From contig JAFCBY010000004.1 of the NCBI GenBank assembly GCA_017610485.1, positions 1 to 21,457 of the forward strand: 21,457 nucleotides of DNA. Reading direction: 5' to 3'. Numbering within the stretch: position 1 is the stretch's first letter; each line of letters begins with the position of its first letter. Both the position numbers and the translations under genes were made by a program. The notes below the pieces were generated by a model that was given only the letters and a program-made list of their open reading frames with translations, was not told the DNA's origin and searched no databases. Source of the DNA: Candidatus Falkowiibacteriota bacterium. GTDB lineage: Archaea; Iainarchaeota; Iainarchaeia; Iainarchaeales; GCA-2688035. Below, piece by piece: positions 1 to 6,747 of the stretch.

Positions 1-352
1 AATTTGTAACAACCAGGTCAAAAGAATTGTCATCAAAGGGAATGCTCTCGGCCGCTGCTTTTTTTAGCTTTAGGGGAACTCCGAGCTCTGCAAAAACCTT
101 TTTGGATGCTTCAAAGGATTCTTCAAGGGGCTCAATGCCCTCACATTTAAAACCAAGCCTGTAAAAAGCACAAGTTAGCAGGCCTTGCGCTGCCCCAACC
201 TCAAGCACCCTGGAATTTTTATCCAGGGGAAAAAAATGATTTATTCTATAGACAAGGGTTTTTGCCAGCTCTTCCCTTGCAGGATATTGTGAAATGCACC
301 ACTCCAACGGCCTCCGCTCAATAGCAAAATGCTTCTTCAGACTAAAAACCAT
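1..352 (-). CDS. SAM-dependent methyltransferase, 3' end cut off by the window
   Basis: The reverse strand reads from an ATG at 352 to the window edge (about 117 residues) without a stop. Class I methyltransferase motif I is clear (VLEVGAAQG, about residues 45-53), followed by an acidic strand end (GIEP) and the post-motif region AESIPFDDNSFDLVVTN, which usually lies near the methyl acceptor site. Together these support a type-11-like SAM-binding Rossmann domain. The acceptor substrate cannot be told. An AT box at 376-386 lies about 29 bases before the ATG with no Shine-Dalgarno site, so a leaderless transcript is likely. The GT2 gene upstream on the same strand suggests a role in surface glycan or lipid modification, which is inference from position only. 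Confidence 0.85.
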   Translation of the reverse strand, partial: MVFSLKKHFAIERRPLEWCISQYPAREELAKTLVYRINHFFPLDKNSRVLEVGAAQGLLTCAFYRLGFKCEGIEPLEESFEASKKVFAELGVPLKLKKAAAESIPFDDNSFDLVVTN

Positions 353-375
353 AGCAAATAACTTGAAAAGAACAG

Positions 376-386
376 TTTATTAAAAG
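376..386 (-). promoter_or_regulatory. TATA-like box for the methyltransferase gene
   Basis: On the minus strand this reads CTTTTAATAAA, centred about 29 bases before the ATG at 352. That spacing suits an archaeal leaderless promoter. It is assigned by position and composition only. Confidence 0.4.
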
Positions 387-428
387 CCAATAGTTTGACA
401 GGCCTTGGGGACACAACTCTGGTGCGTT

Positions 429-1298
429 TTATTCTCTGCCAATATTTTTTGCCCACGCCCGCAGATATCCAGCCTGCTGCAAAACAAAGCTCAAGAAAAG
501 CAGGGAGAAAACAAGGGGAAAGTTGGGCTTGAAAAGATTGTTCCTAAGAATGTTCTTCGAAGACCAAAACCTCAAAGAGACAAAAGGTTTTATGTTGACA
601 ACCTTGCCCTGAAAAGCCCTGTTGGCCTTACCCCTCACTAGATGGTTGTCCACAAACGCCCTGAAAGAGACCATTGACTGGTGGTAAACAACAACATTAG
701 GCAGGTATTTTATCCTTGCATTGTTCCTTGAAAGGACAAAGGAAAGATAGGCGTCCTGGGAACGCCTGAGAGACTCGTCAAAGCCACTGCTTTTCTCAAA
801 AATTTCCCTCGTCATACCAAGATTGCAGCTGGAAACGTGATTTGTAAAGCCGTCCTCCGAAACCTTCCACATGTTCTCAAAACCGGCGTTTCCCCCTCCC
901 GGAAAGCCAAGCTCTGCAACAGCGTTGCCAAAAACCGTGGAATCAAGAATCTTCATTCTTCCGGCAATGACATCAACTCCGAGCTGGCTCAGGCCCTCAA
1001 CAGCCCTCTCAACCCAATCGCTCTCAGCCCAGCAGTCGGAGTCCATAAAAAAAAGCAGTTTGCCGGAAGATGCCTCAACACCCCTGTTCCTGCAAAAGGA
1101 AACCCCTTTATTCTCCTTCAAGGAAATTGCCTTGACCTTAAATTTCCTAATCAGGTCAATGCTTCCGTCAGTCGAAGCGTCGTCAACCACAATGGTCTCA
1201 AAATTCTTAAAGGTCTGGTTTTCCAAAGACCTGAGGGCCTTGGAAATGGTTCCCCTGGAATTATAGCAGGGCACAATTACCGAAATTCTGGCAGCCAT
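429..1298 (-). CDS. Family 2 glycosyltransferase (GT-A fold)
   Basis: A 289-residue protein counted from the ATG at 1298. An in-frame TTG at 1307 also exists, but the ATG is preceded by AGGTTGA at a suitable distance. The N-terminus ISVIVPCYNS, the nucleotide-binding VVDDASTDGS and the metal-binding DSD in FFMDSDCW are the hallmark GT2 motifs. It would transfer a sugar from an NDP-sugar to a lipid or protein-linked acceptor. The last 35 or so residues include a hydrophobic stretch (FPLVFSLLFLSFVL) that could anchor it to the membrane. It diverges from the GT39-like gene with only 59 bases between starts, so the two may be co-expressed for surface glycan synthesis. Sugar specificity is not predictable. 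Confidence 0.9.
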   Translation of the reverse strand: MAARISVIVPCYNSRGTISKALRSLENQTFKNFETIVVDDASTDGSIDLIRKFKVKAISLKENKGVSFCRNRGVEASSGKLLFFMDSDCWAESDWVERAVEGLSQLGVDVIAGRMKILDSTVFGNAVAELGFPGGGNAGFENMWKVSEDGFTNHVSSCNLGMTREIFEKSSGFDESLRRSQDAYLSFVLSRNNARIKYLPNVVVYHQSMVSFRAFVDNHLVRGKANRAFQGKVVNIKPFVSLRFWSSKNILRNNLFKPNFPLVFSLLFLSFVLQQAGYLRAWAKNIGRE

Positions 1299-1324
1299 AA
1301 AACTCAACCTTCATAAAAAGAATG

Positions 1325-1344
1325 GGCTTATTAGATTATAAGCC
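1325..1344. promoter_or_regulatory. Inverted repeat in the divergent GT2/GT39 promoter region
   Basis: GGCTTAT and ATAAGCC form a perfect 7-bp inverted repeat separated by 6 bases, centred in the 59-base gap between the two divergent start codons. The AT-rich core TTATTAGATTATAA could serve as a TATA element in either direction. It could be a shared bidirectional promoter or an operator. Confidence 0.4.
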
Positions 1345-1357
1345 TTAGTGAGACAGC

Positions 1358-2845
1358 ATGGACCCTGAGAGCCTTTCGAAGAAAATAATTCCCTTTGCAA
1401 AAGAACACTGGGTAAAGATGGCCATAATACTTCTGCTTTTCTGCTTTGCTGGAGTAAAGTTCCAAACCTTCAACAGGTCTTACGTCAACAGGGACGAACC
1501 ATTGTATGCCTGGCAAAGCCTTGCAATCTACCACAACCCCGAAATGGTTTTTTCGCCGGAGATAAACTACTGGTATGCATTTGCCCTGGTTCCAGCCATT
1601 GCCGCTCCCTTGAATGCATTGTTTGACCCCCATCTCCCGGTAAGGGTTGCTGTGTTTGCATTCAGCCTGCTAGGCCTGCTTTTCACATACAAGCTTGGGA
1701 AAAGAGTGTTTTCAAAAAAGGCAGGCATTGCAGCAATGCTGCTTCTAACACTTTCATCCTGCTTTTTCTACTTTTCCACAAAGGCAATGCCAGACGTGCC
1801 GATTATGGCGCTAGGCACAGTGGTCTTATATCTCCTCTTGACAGTGAACAAGAAAAGGGCCCTGGCCATACCGCCAATACTCCTGGCAATGTATGCGATA
1901 AAGACGGCTTCAATGGTGGTCCTGCCCCCAATTGCAATTTTCCTCGTAATAAAGTACAGGAAAAAGCTGGGCCTCAAATATGCAGTTCTTGCGCTTGCAG
2001 CAACAGCAGGCCTGCTCTATATCGCGTTCCTGCTGTCACCCTACACATGGCTAAGGCCGGAACTGCCTCCACCAGAGGCCATAGACCTAAGCAGTTACAT
2101 TTGGTTTGGCTCAAGCGTCGTAACACGCTTCTCATGGAAAGTAGGGGGCATTGCAATGGCTGTCTTTGCCCTAATTGCTTCAATAAAGCTCAGGAAAAAG
2201 ATGACAAAGGAAACAGGGCTTCTGGTCCTGTGGATTTTCCTAACCATTCTTCCATTTGTTCTGACCCAGACAAAGCCTGACAGGCACTATCTTATAGCAG
2301 TGCCTGCCTTTGCAGTGATTGCAGGAAAGGGCGTTGCATGGCTTGCCAACAAGAAAAGAGCCTGGATGATGGCAGCGGCAATCGCGGCTATAGTCTGCCT
2401 TGTCATTGCCTCAGGCGGCTATTACTGGGGATATTACAGGATGGATGCAAGGCAGGGCATACTAAACGAAAAGCTTGTCGCATTGGAGGGCTGGATTGGG
2501 GAAAATGTTACGGAAGAAGACAAAGTAATCATAGTTGCCCAGCGCTACTACATGAGAGGCATGATGGTTGCGGCAGAGGCATCATTGCCAAACCCAAGAA
2601 AGCAAATGATAGTAAATCCTGGCAAGGAAGAGTTTGAAGAGATTATTTCGGACAAAAGCGCAGACCATTACCTTATAGTGGACAGCAAATCATATGTAAA
2701 GAATGTCTGGCTTTACACCCAGGACATTTGGTGGGAAGACTACCTGCAAGGGCATGGCTTTGAAAGGAAGGCAGAGTTTATGAAGCAGGAACACGGCATG
2801 GGCCTAACCGAAGACTATTATGCCTACAAAAAGGCAAAAGAATAG
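1358..2845 (+). CDS. Polytopic membrane glycosyltransferase, GT39/ArnT-like
   Basis: A 495-residue protein. An N-terminal membrane helix (about residues 20-36) is followed by a loop carrying NRDEPLYAWQ, the acidic DE pair typical of the first extracytoplasmic loop of lipid-phosphate-dependent GT-C enzymes (PMT/GT39, ArnT/GT83). Roughly nine or ten further hydrophobic segments run to about residue 360, then a soluble C-terminal domain of about 130 residues. Such enzymes move a sugar from a polyprenyl-phosphate donor to a protein or lipid outside the membrane. GTGAG lies five bases or so before the ATG. The gene faces away from the GT2 gene, which supports a shared glycosylation pathway. The exact family and substrate are inferred. 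Confidence 0.85.
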   Translation: MDPESLSKKIIPFAKEHWVKMAIILLLFCFAGVKFQTFNRSYVNRDEPLYAWQSLAIYHNPEMVFSPEINYWYAFALVPAIAAPLNALFDPHLPVRVAVFAFSLLGLLFTYKLGKRVFSKKAGIAAMLLLTLSSCFFYFSTKAMPDVPIMALGTVVLYLLLTVNKKRALAIPPILLAMYAIKTASMVVLPPIAIFLVIKYRKKLGLKYAVLALAATAGLLYIAFLLSPYTWLRPELPPPEAIDLSSYIWFGSSVVTRFSWKVGGIAMAVFALIASIKLRKKMTKETGLLVLWIFLTILPFVLTQTKPDRHYLIAVPAFAVIAGKGVAWLANKKRAWMMAAAIAAIVCLVIASGGYYWGYYRMDARQGILNEKLVALEGWIGENVTEEDKVIIVAQRYYMRGMMVAAEASLPNPRKQMIVNPGKEEFEEIISDKSADHYLIVDSKSYVKNVWLYTQDIWWEDYLQGHGFERKAEFMKQEHGMGLTEDYYAYKKAKE

Positions 2846-2954
2846 CGGCAGGGACCTATTTCCAACTCTCAGGCGACAGGAGGGTATATTTCTAACTCCC
2901 GGCCTGCGGCCAAGCGCCTAGTAAAAAATAAACAAAAAGAAGAAGAAAGAAAAT

Positions 2955-2978
2955 AAAGCGATTTGGCTAAACCGCTTT
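2955..2978 (-). terminator. Hairpin plus U-tract ending the class III signal peptide gene
   Basis: AAAGCG and CGCTTT pair, extended inward by a G-T pair and TTT/AAA, giving a stem of about 10 bp with an AGCC loop. On the minus strand it is followed by a T-rich tract of about 20 bases (TTATTTTCTTTC and onward). The stem overlaps the TAA stop of the gene ending at 2977, an unusually tight arrangement. The T-rich tail fits archaeal U-tract termination. Confidence 0.65.
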
Positions 2979-3453
2979 AAATTGTCGTTATTGGACCGCT
3001 GCAGGTAATAGTCACTGACCTTGTAAGGCTTGCATAGTCTGTGTAGCCTATGACTATCGTGCTAACTCCATGCGGTGAGTCAGTTGCATCAGTGTCTTCG
3101 TCTGGCATCAACTTGATTTCCTGTCCAGACGTGTAGCCAGGGTCAAGACCCAAATCGGTTGCGTCATTTCCCGTAAAGGCACCTGATACACTGGTCACAA
3201 CGACATCGCTTATGTTTCCGCCAGTGAGATTGGTCAAAATTATTGTACCAAAGTCATCTAGACCGTCTGTTGGCGCGCCATTAACCTGTGAGGCCTTAAC
3301 GTTTATCTTTGCAGGATCTGAACTACTGCAGACAACGTCTCCACCTGGGCTGCTTACAATGAACACTAGAACTCCGACCACAATCGCAATAACGATTAGG
3401 GCCCAACCATAAGTCATTAGGTACTCCAATGCTGCTTGTCCTCTTTTATTCAT
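2977..3453 (-). CDS. Class III signal peptide (pilin-like) protein
   Basis: A 158-residue protein counted from the ATG at 3453, chosen because GGAGG lies 7 bases upstream; an upstream in-frame TTG at 3480 would place that site inside the coding region. The N-terminus MNKRGQAALEYLMTYGWA followed by a hydrophobic helix is the archaeal class III signal peptide: an EppA/FlaK-type prepilin peptidase would cut between G and Q, leaving Gln at +1 and Glu at +5. The remaining 120 or so residues are rich in Thr, Ser, Gly and Asp, with two cysteines (VVCSSS and ITCSGP) that could form a disulfide outside the cell. It probably assembles into a pilus-like filament or sits as a surface subunit. The filament type is unknown. 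Confidence 0.88.
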   Translation of the reverse strand: MNKRGQAALEYLMTYGWALIVIAIVVGVLVFIVSSPGGDVVCSSSDPAKINVKASQVNGAPTDGLDDFGTIILTNLTGGNISDVVVTSVSGAFTGNDATDLGLDPGYTSGQEIKLMPDEDTDATDSPHGVSTIVIGYTDYASLTRSVTITCSGPITTI

Positions 3454-3591
3454 GCTTTCCCTCCTATAATTTTTTTTCAAATATTAAAACATCAATCCCA
3501 AAAATGTTTTACTTTGCTTTGGGACCCATTTTATTTTGTATATAAGATGTATTTCTCCTTTAAAAAGCTTTCCTTAGAAGCCAGAGCTGCT

Positions 3592-4104
3592 TTAAATAGA
3601 ACCAGGCCTTTTGGAAAACTTTTTGCGCAAAGCACGTTCTACAGAGCCGGGCACAAAGCAATCAACCTTGCCATTCATCGAGGCAATCTCCTTGACAACC
3701 GAGCTGTTGAGGTAGAAGTACTTTGGATTTGTGACAACAAAAATCGTCTCAAATTCGGGGGAAAGCTTCCTGTTAATCGTGGCCTGCTGGAACTCGTTCT
3801 CAAAATCAGAGAGGGCGCGCAGTCCCCTGAGAACAACACCGACTTTCTTTCGCTTAACGTAATCAACAAGCAGGCCGGAAAAGGAGTCAACCCCCACATT
3901 TGGCATGGCCTTAGTGCAGTCAGCAAGCAAGGAGGCTCTCTCCCTGACGGAGAACAATGGTTTCTTCCCAGGCTTGGTCGCAACCGCAACCAAAACCCTG
4001 CCAAACAGCTTTTGGGCCCTTTCGATAACATCAAGGTGCCCAAAAGTTACGGGGTCAAAGGTTCCGGGATAGACAACGAGCTTTTCAGGCATCTGCTTCA
4101 CCAT
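3592..4104 (-). CDS. coaD: Phosphopantetheine adenylyltransferase, bacterial CoaD type
   Basis: A 170-residue protein, normal length for bacterial CoaD. It converts 4'-phosphopantetheine and ATP to dephospho-CoA and diphosphate, the fourth step of CoA synthesis. The N-terminal YPGTFDPVTFGHLDVIERA holds the T/HxGH nucleotidyltransferase signature (TFGH). VLRGLRALSDFENEFQ and NRKL match the CoaD core, and LNSSVVKEIA corresponds to the ISSxxVRE segment. Most archaea instead use a different PPAT family (COG1019), so this gene looks bacterial in origin. coaE lies on the same strand about 730 bases upstream, separated by the HEPN/MNT pair on the other strand. An AT box at 4131-4138 sits about 30 bases before the ATG. 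Confidence 0.93.
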   Translation of the reverse strand: MVKQMPEKLVVYPGTFDPVTFGHLDVIERAQKLFGRVLVAVATKPGKKPLFSVRERASLLADCTKAMPNVGVDSFSGLLVDYVKRKKVGVVLRGLRALSDFENEFQQATINRKLSPEFETIFVVTNPKYFYLNSSVVKEIASMNGKVDCFVPGSVERALRKKFSKRPGSI

Positions 4105-4130
4105 ACATAAAATCTAGTTGACCTTTTTGG

Positions 4131-4138
4131 TTAAAAAG
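4131..4138. promoter_or_regulatory. Shared TATA-like box between coaD and the HEPN gene
   Basis: TTAAAAAG (CTTTTTAA on the other strand) lies about 25 bases before the HEPN ATG at 4160 and about 30 bases before the coaD ATG at 4104. Both genes could be leaderless or nearly so. Its spacing is one reason to prefer 4160 as the original HEPN start. Confidence 0.4.
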
Positions 4139-4159
4139 AGTTCGCTTAACTAGGTACTT

Positions 4160-4541
4160 ATGCGCGAAGAAACAAAAAACTGGCTAAAAACAGGCAGAAA
4201 TGGATCTGAAAACCGCAAAGGCAAACATTGGCATAAAGAAGTACTTTGCCACTGCTTTCTTCTCACAACAGGCTGCGGAAAAGGCGCTTAAGGCAATGGC
4301 ACTGGAAAAGCTCAGGGAACCCATGAAAAGCCACAACCTGCTTGAATTAGCCAAAAAAATAAAAGCGCCACATGAAATAATGCGCTGCCTAATTGAATTG
4401 AACCCAGACTTTATCATAAGCAGATACCCTGATGCCGCCAACGGGCTTCCATATGAGCTCTACGATTTAAAGAAGGCAAAGCAAAAGGCGGCGTACTCAG
4501 GAAAAGTTTTGAAGTGGGTGAAAGAATGGATAAAAAAATAA
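4160..4541 (+). CDS. HEPN-domain protein with a one-base frameshift near its N-terminus
   Basis: The ATG at 4160 opens with MREETKNWLK, then the frame is lost. If one A is removed from the A5 run at 4186-4190, the reading continues as WLKQAEMDLKTAKANI and joins the open frame starting at 4200, exactly as HEPN family proteins read. The rest carries the family features: FFSQQAAEKALKAM, a REPMKSH segment that could be the RX4-6H ribonuclease motif, and SRYPDAANG. HEPN proteins paired with MNT nucleotidyltransferases are usually RNase toxins. The MNT gene overlaps the end by 16 bases. As it stands, translation could only start at 4200 (113 residues), which lacks the first helix and has no ribosome site. 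It is either a real inactivating indel or a sequencing error. Confidence 0.8.
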
Positions 4542-4825
4542 GAAATTTTGCGAAAACTCTTAGGAAACATTTCGATATACAGAAAATCGTCCTCTTCGGG
4601 AGCAGGGCTAGAGGGGACTGGCTGAAGGCAAGCGACTACGACTTAGTAATAGTCTCAAAGGAATTCGAAAAAATGGATTTCCTAAGGAGGCCGGTCGAAG
4701 TCCTGCTAAAAACAAAAACCTACTTTGCAACAGACCTGCTCTGCTACACCCCACAAGAGTTTGAGAAAAAAAGAAAACAAATAGGAATAGTAAGCCAGGC
4801 CATCAAAGAAGGAAAAAACCTGTGA
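4526..4825 (+). CDS. MNT-type minimal nucleotidyltransferase, HEPN partner
   Basis: A 99-residue protein counted from the ATG at 4526, preceded by GGTGA four bases upstream; a GTG at 4514 is in frame but less likely. GSRARG (residues 25-30) with SDYDLV (Asp37, Asp39) is the GSx(n)DxD nucleotidyltransferase signature, and Asp71 in FATDLLCY is the likely third acidic residue. MntA-type enzymes act as antitoxins by adding AMP groups to a tyrosine of their HEPN toxin. The start lies inside the end of the HEPN gene, so the two are translationally coupled. All catalytic residues are present, so the antitoxin appears intact while its toxin is frameshifted. Confidence 0.9.
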   Translation: MDKKIRNFAKTLRKHFDIQKIVLFGSRARGDWLKASDYDLVIVSKEFEKMDFLRRPVEVLLKTKTYFATDLLCYTPQEFEKKRKQIGIVSQAIKEGKNL

Positions 4826-4837
4826 GAGAAATTCGAA

Positions 4838-5401
4838 CTACAAAGACAACTCGACAATCAATTTCTTGACCTGCTTCCTTGTTGAGGCAAGGCTGCCGCC
4901 GTTATCAATGATGTGGTGAGCTTTTTTAATCTTTTTCCCCAGGGGAAGCTGGGCACGAAAGCGGATTAGAACCTGCTTTTTCGAAACTCCCTTGGAAGCA
5001 AGCCTTTTGACGCAGGTCTTTCTCGGGCATTTTACAAAGACTGTTTTGTCAAAGCGGTTTTGCCAGCCAGCCTCAAACAAAAGAGGCACCTCGACAAAGG
5101 CAAGCGCCCTATCACGCTTCTTGAAGGCAGCAAGCCTGGCCTCTATCTGTTTCCAGGCAAGGGGGTGAAGGATTGATTCAAGCCTTTGCCTCTTTGAAGG
5201 AGAGGAAAAGACGAATTTGGCAAGCTCGTTCTTCGAGGAGGTGCCAAAGGCCTTGAGGATCTTTTTTCGGACGGCCTCCTCCCTGTAAAGCCTGGCCACA
5301 ATTGCATCAGAGTCCACTGTGGGAACGCGCAAAGATCGCACAAATTTTAGGACAGAACTTTTACCAGAGCCAAAAGATCCGGTCAAAGCAACAACTCTCA
5401 T
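4838..5401 (-). CDS. coaE: Dephospho-CoA kinase, bacterial CoaE type
   Basis: A 187-residue protein counted from the ATG at 5401; the frame is open further upstream, but homology to CoaE starts here and a TTTAAAT box lies 26 bases before this ATG. It phosphorylates the 3' hydroxyl of dephospho-CoA using ATP, the last step of CoA synthesis. Visible motifs are the P-loop GSFGSGKSS (residues 8-16), VDSDAIVARLY, the ILHPLAW segment, VPLLFEAGW of the substrate lid and a C-terminal IIDNGG. These are classic for bacterial CoaE. Archaea usually carry an unrelated GTP-dependent enzyme (COG1909/DUF359), so coaD and coaE here look like a matched pair of bacterial origin. Confidence 0.93.
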   Translation of the reverse strand: MRVVALTGSFGSGKSSVLKFVRSLRVPTVDSDAIVARLYREEAVRKKILKAFGTSSKNELAKFVFSSPSKRQRLESILHPLAWKQIEARLAAFKKRDRALAFVEVPLLFEAGWQNRFDKTVFVKCPRKTCVKRLASKGVSKKQVLIRFRAQLPLGKKIKKAHHIIDNGGSLASTRKQVKKLIVELSL

Positions 5402-5423
5402 CCAAAAATCAGTGTTGAAAACA

Positions 5424-5430
5424 TTTAAAT
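5424..5430 (-). promoter_or_regulatory. TATA-like box for coaE
   Basis: TTTAAAT (ATTTAAA on the minus strand) is centred 26 bases before the coaE ATG at 5401, and no Shine-Dalgarno site is seen. This fits a leaderless archaeal promoter and decides the coaE start. Confidence 0.55.
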
Positions 5431-5460
5431 TATAGATTGCGTTTAGATATATACATCTTT

Positions 5461-5528
5461 GTGGCAGATAGAGTTCATCTATTGCCACAATTTTTGCAAA
5501 CTTTTTTTCCAGTAGGGGAAAAAAGTTT
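5461..5528 (+). repeat. Copy A of a dispersed hairpin repeat, before the first GT4 gene
   Basis: Two stem-loops lie side by side. The first pairs GTGGCA-ATAGA (one bulged G) at 5461-5472 with TCTAT-TGCCAC at 5478-5488. The second pairs the arm AAACTTTTTTTCC (5498-5510) with GGGAAAAAAGTTT (5516-5528), one G-T pair included. The segment 5478-5507 is almost identical to 13192-13221, differing by one inserted G. A TATA-like GATATATA at 5447-5454 would start transcription near 5475, placing the second hairpin in the 5' leader of the glycosyltransferase gene. Function is unknown. Confidence 0.7.
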
Positions 5529-5553
5529 TTTGTGAAATGAGAGGCGATTTGAA

Positions 5554-6747
5554 CTGAAAATAGTTTTAGTGACAAGCTGGCCGCCAAGACATTGCGGCAT
5601 TGCAACTTACAGCCAGGACCTAGTTCGTGCTTTAAGAAAAGAAGGGCACGAGGTACACATACTCACATTTAAGGACGGTGGCAAGAAGGGCGAGAAATTT
5701 GTCCACCCTGTTTTGAAGATTAGGAAGGACAAGGCGATGAAGGATCCAGGCTGGGACCAGGACCTGTTTAAGGCCATTGCCAAAATAGGCCCTGATGTGG
5801 TGCACATCCAGCACGAGTACGGCCTCTACCTTTATGATGAGGACTACAGCGCCGGCCTGCTAAGGCCTTTCTTCAAGTGGAAGGTTGAAAGCGAGACCCC
5901 CATTGTCGTTACCTACCACAGCGTTTACACAGTGCTTGACAGGCCGGAGGCAATCTACATGGATGTTGCCCTCAAGCTTACAAACGCAGCCATTGTCCAC
6001 GAAGAATACCAGAAGAATAACCTGCCAATAAACATTGGCAGGGTTCCGGACAACGTTTATGTCATCCCGCACGGCGCCAAGGACGTCAAGCCCTTCAAGC
6101 ACTCAAAGGAAGAGTACGACCTTAAGGGAAAGAAGGTTGTTGGCCTGATTGGATGGTGGGAGCCAAACAAGGGATTTGAAAGGGTTGTCAAGGTCTGGCC
6201 CAAAATCAGGAAGCGTGTTGGCTCAAAGGCAGTGCTTGTCGTTGCAGGGGACGCAAGGCCCGGAAGCAGCTCCGGGCAAATCTACAAGCCAAAGCTGTTA
6301 AAAGCTATTGAGAAAAGCAGTGCAAGGAAGAGCATTAAGGTTATTACAGGCAGCTTCACGCCGGAAGACTACGACAAGGTCCTGTCAACGTTTGACCTGA
6401 TGGTTTTGCCATACAGCAGGGCATCGCAGTCCGGCAATTTGGCACACGCATTTGCCTTGGGCATTCCATGCGTTGCCACCGCCATGGAAGGGCTAAAAGC
6501 AGAAATTGAGTCCAGCAAGGCAGGTATGACAGTTCCACTCAATGATGACCTGGAGCTATTGAATGCAATTACCCATATTATGAAACATGATGACATGCGC
6601 AAGAGGTATGCGAAGAACGCTGCAAAGTATGTTACCAAGCAGCTTAAGTGGAGCATTGTTGCAAGAAAGCATGTGGCTTTGTACAAGAAGCTTATTGCTG
6701 ACTTGGCCGAGGAAATGAGGCCAAGGAAAAAGGAAAGTCCTTTCTAG
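5554..6747 (+). CDS. Family 4 glycosyltransferase (GT-B fold), possible CTG start
   Basis: A 397-residue protein if it starts at CTG 5554, or 392 residues from GTG 5569. The CTG start gives KIVLVTSWPPRHCGIATYSQDL, a complete first strand of a GT-B fold, and GAGGCGAT (5541-5548), one mismatch from the ideal ribosome site, lies five bases before it. The C-terminal half holds VVGLIGWWEPNKGFE, VLVVAGDARPG and LPYSRASQSGNLAHAFALGIPCVAT, the nucleotide-sugar binding region of GT4. The next GT4 gene starts directly after the stop and shares the N-terminal PPR-CGIAT motif, so the pair looks like a duplication or a two-enzyme step in glycan assembly. The sugar is unknown. Confidence 0.9.
   Translation: MKIVLVTSWPPRHCGIATYSQDLVRALRKEGHEVHILTFKDGGKKGEKFVHPVLKIRKDKAMKDPGWDQDLFKAIAKIGPDVVHIQHEYGLYLYDEDYSAGLLRPFFKWKVESETPIVVTYHSVYTVLDRPEAIYMDVALKLTNAAIVHEEYQKNNLPINIGRVPDNVYVIPHGAKDVKPFKHSKEEYDLKGKKVVGLIGWWEPNKGFERVVKVWPKIRKRVGSKAVLVVAGDARPGSSSGQIYKPKLLKAIEKSSARKSIKVITGSFTPEDYDKVLSTFDLMVLPYSRASQSGNLAHAFALGIPCVATAMEGLKAEIESSKAGMTVPLNDDLELLNAITHIMKHDDMRKRYAKNAAKYVTKQLKWSIVARKHVALYKKLIADLAEEMRPRKKESPF

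Noticed and set aside
837..1316. Plus-strand open frames overlapping the GT2 gene
   Set aside because: They are antisense shadows of a gene with clear GT2 motifs and have no recognisable domains.
2858..2900. Short direct repeat TATTTCCAACTC and TATTTCTAACTCC after the GT39-like gene
   Set aside because: Only two short imperfect copies about 29 bases apart; could be chance, and no structure or gene depends on them.
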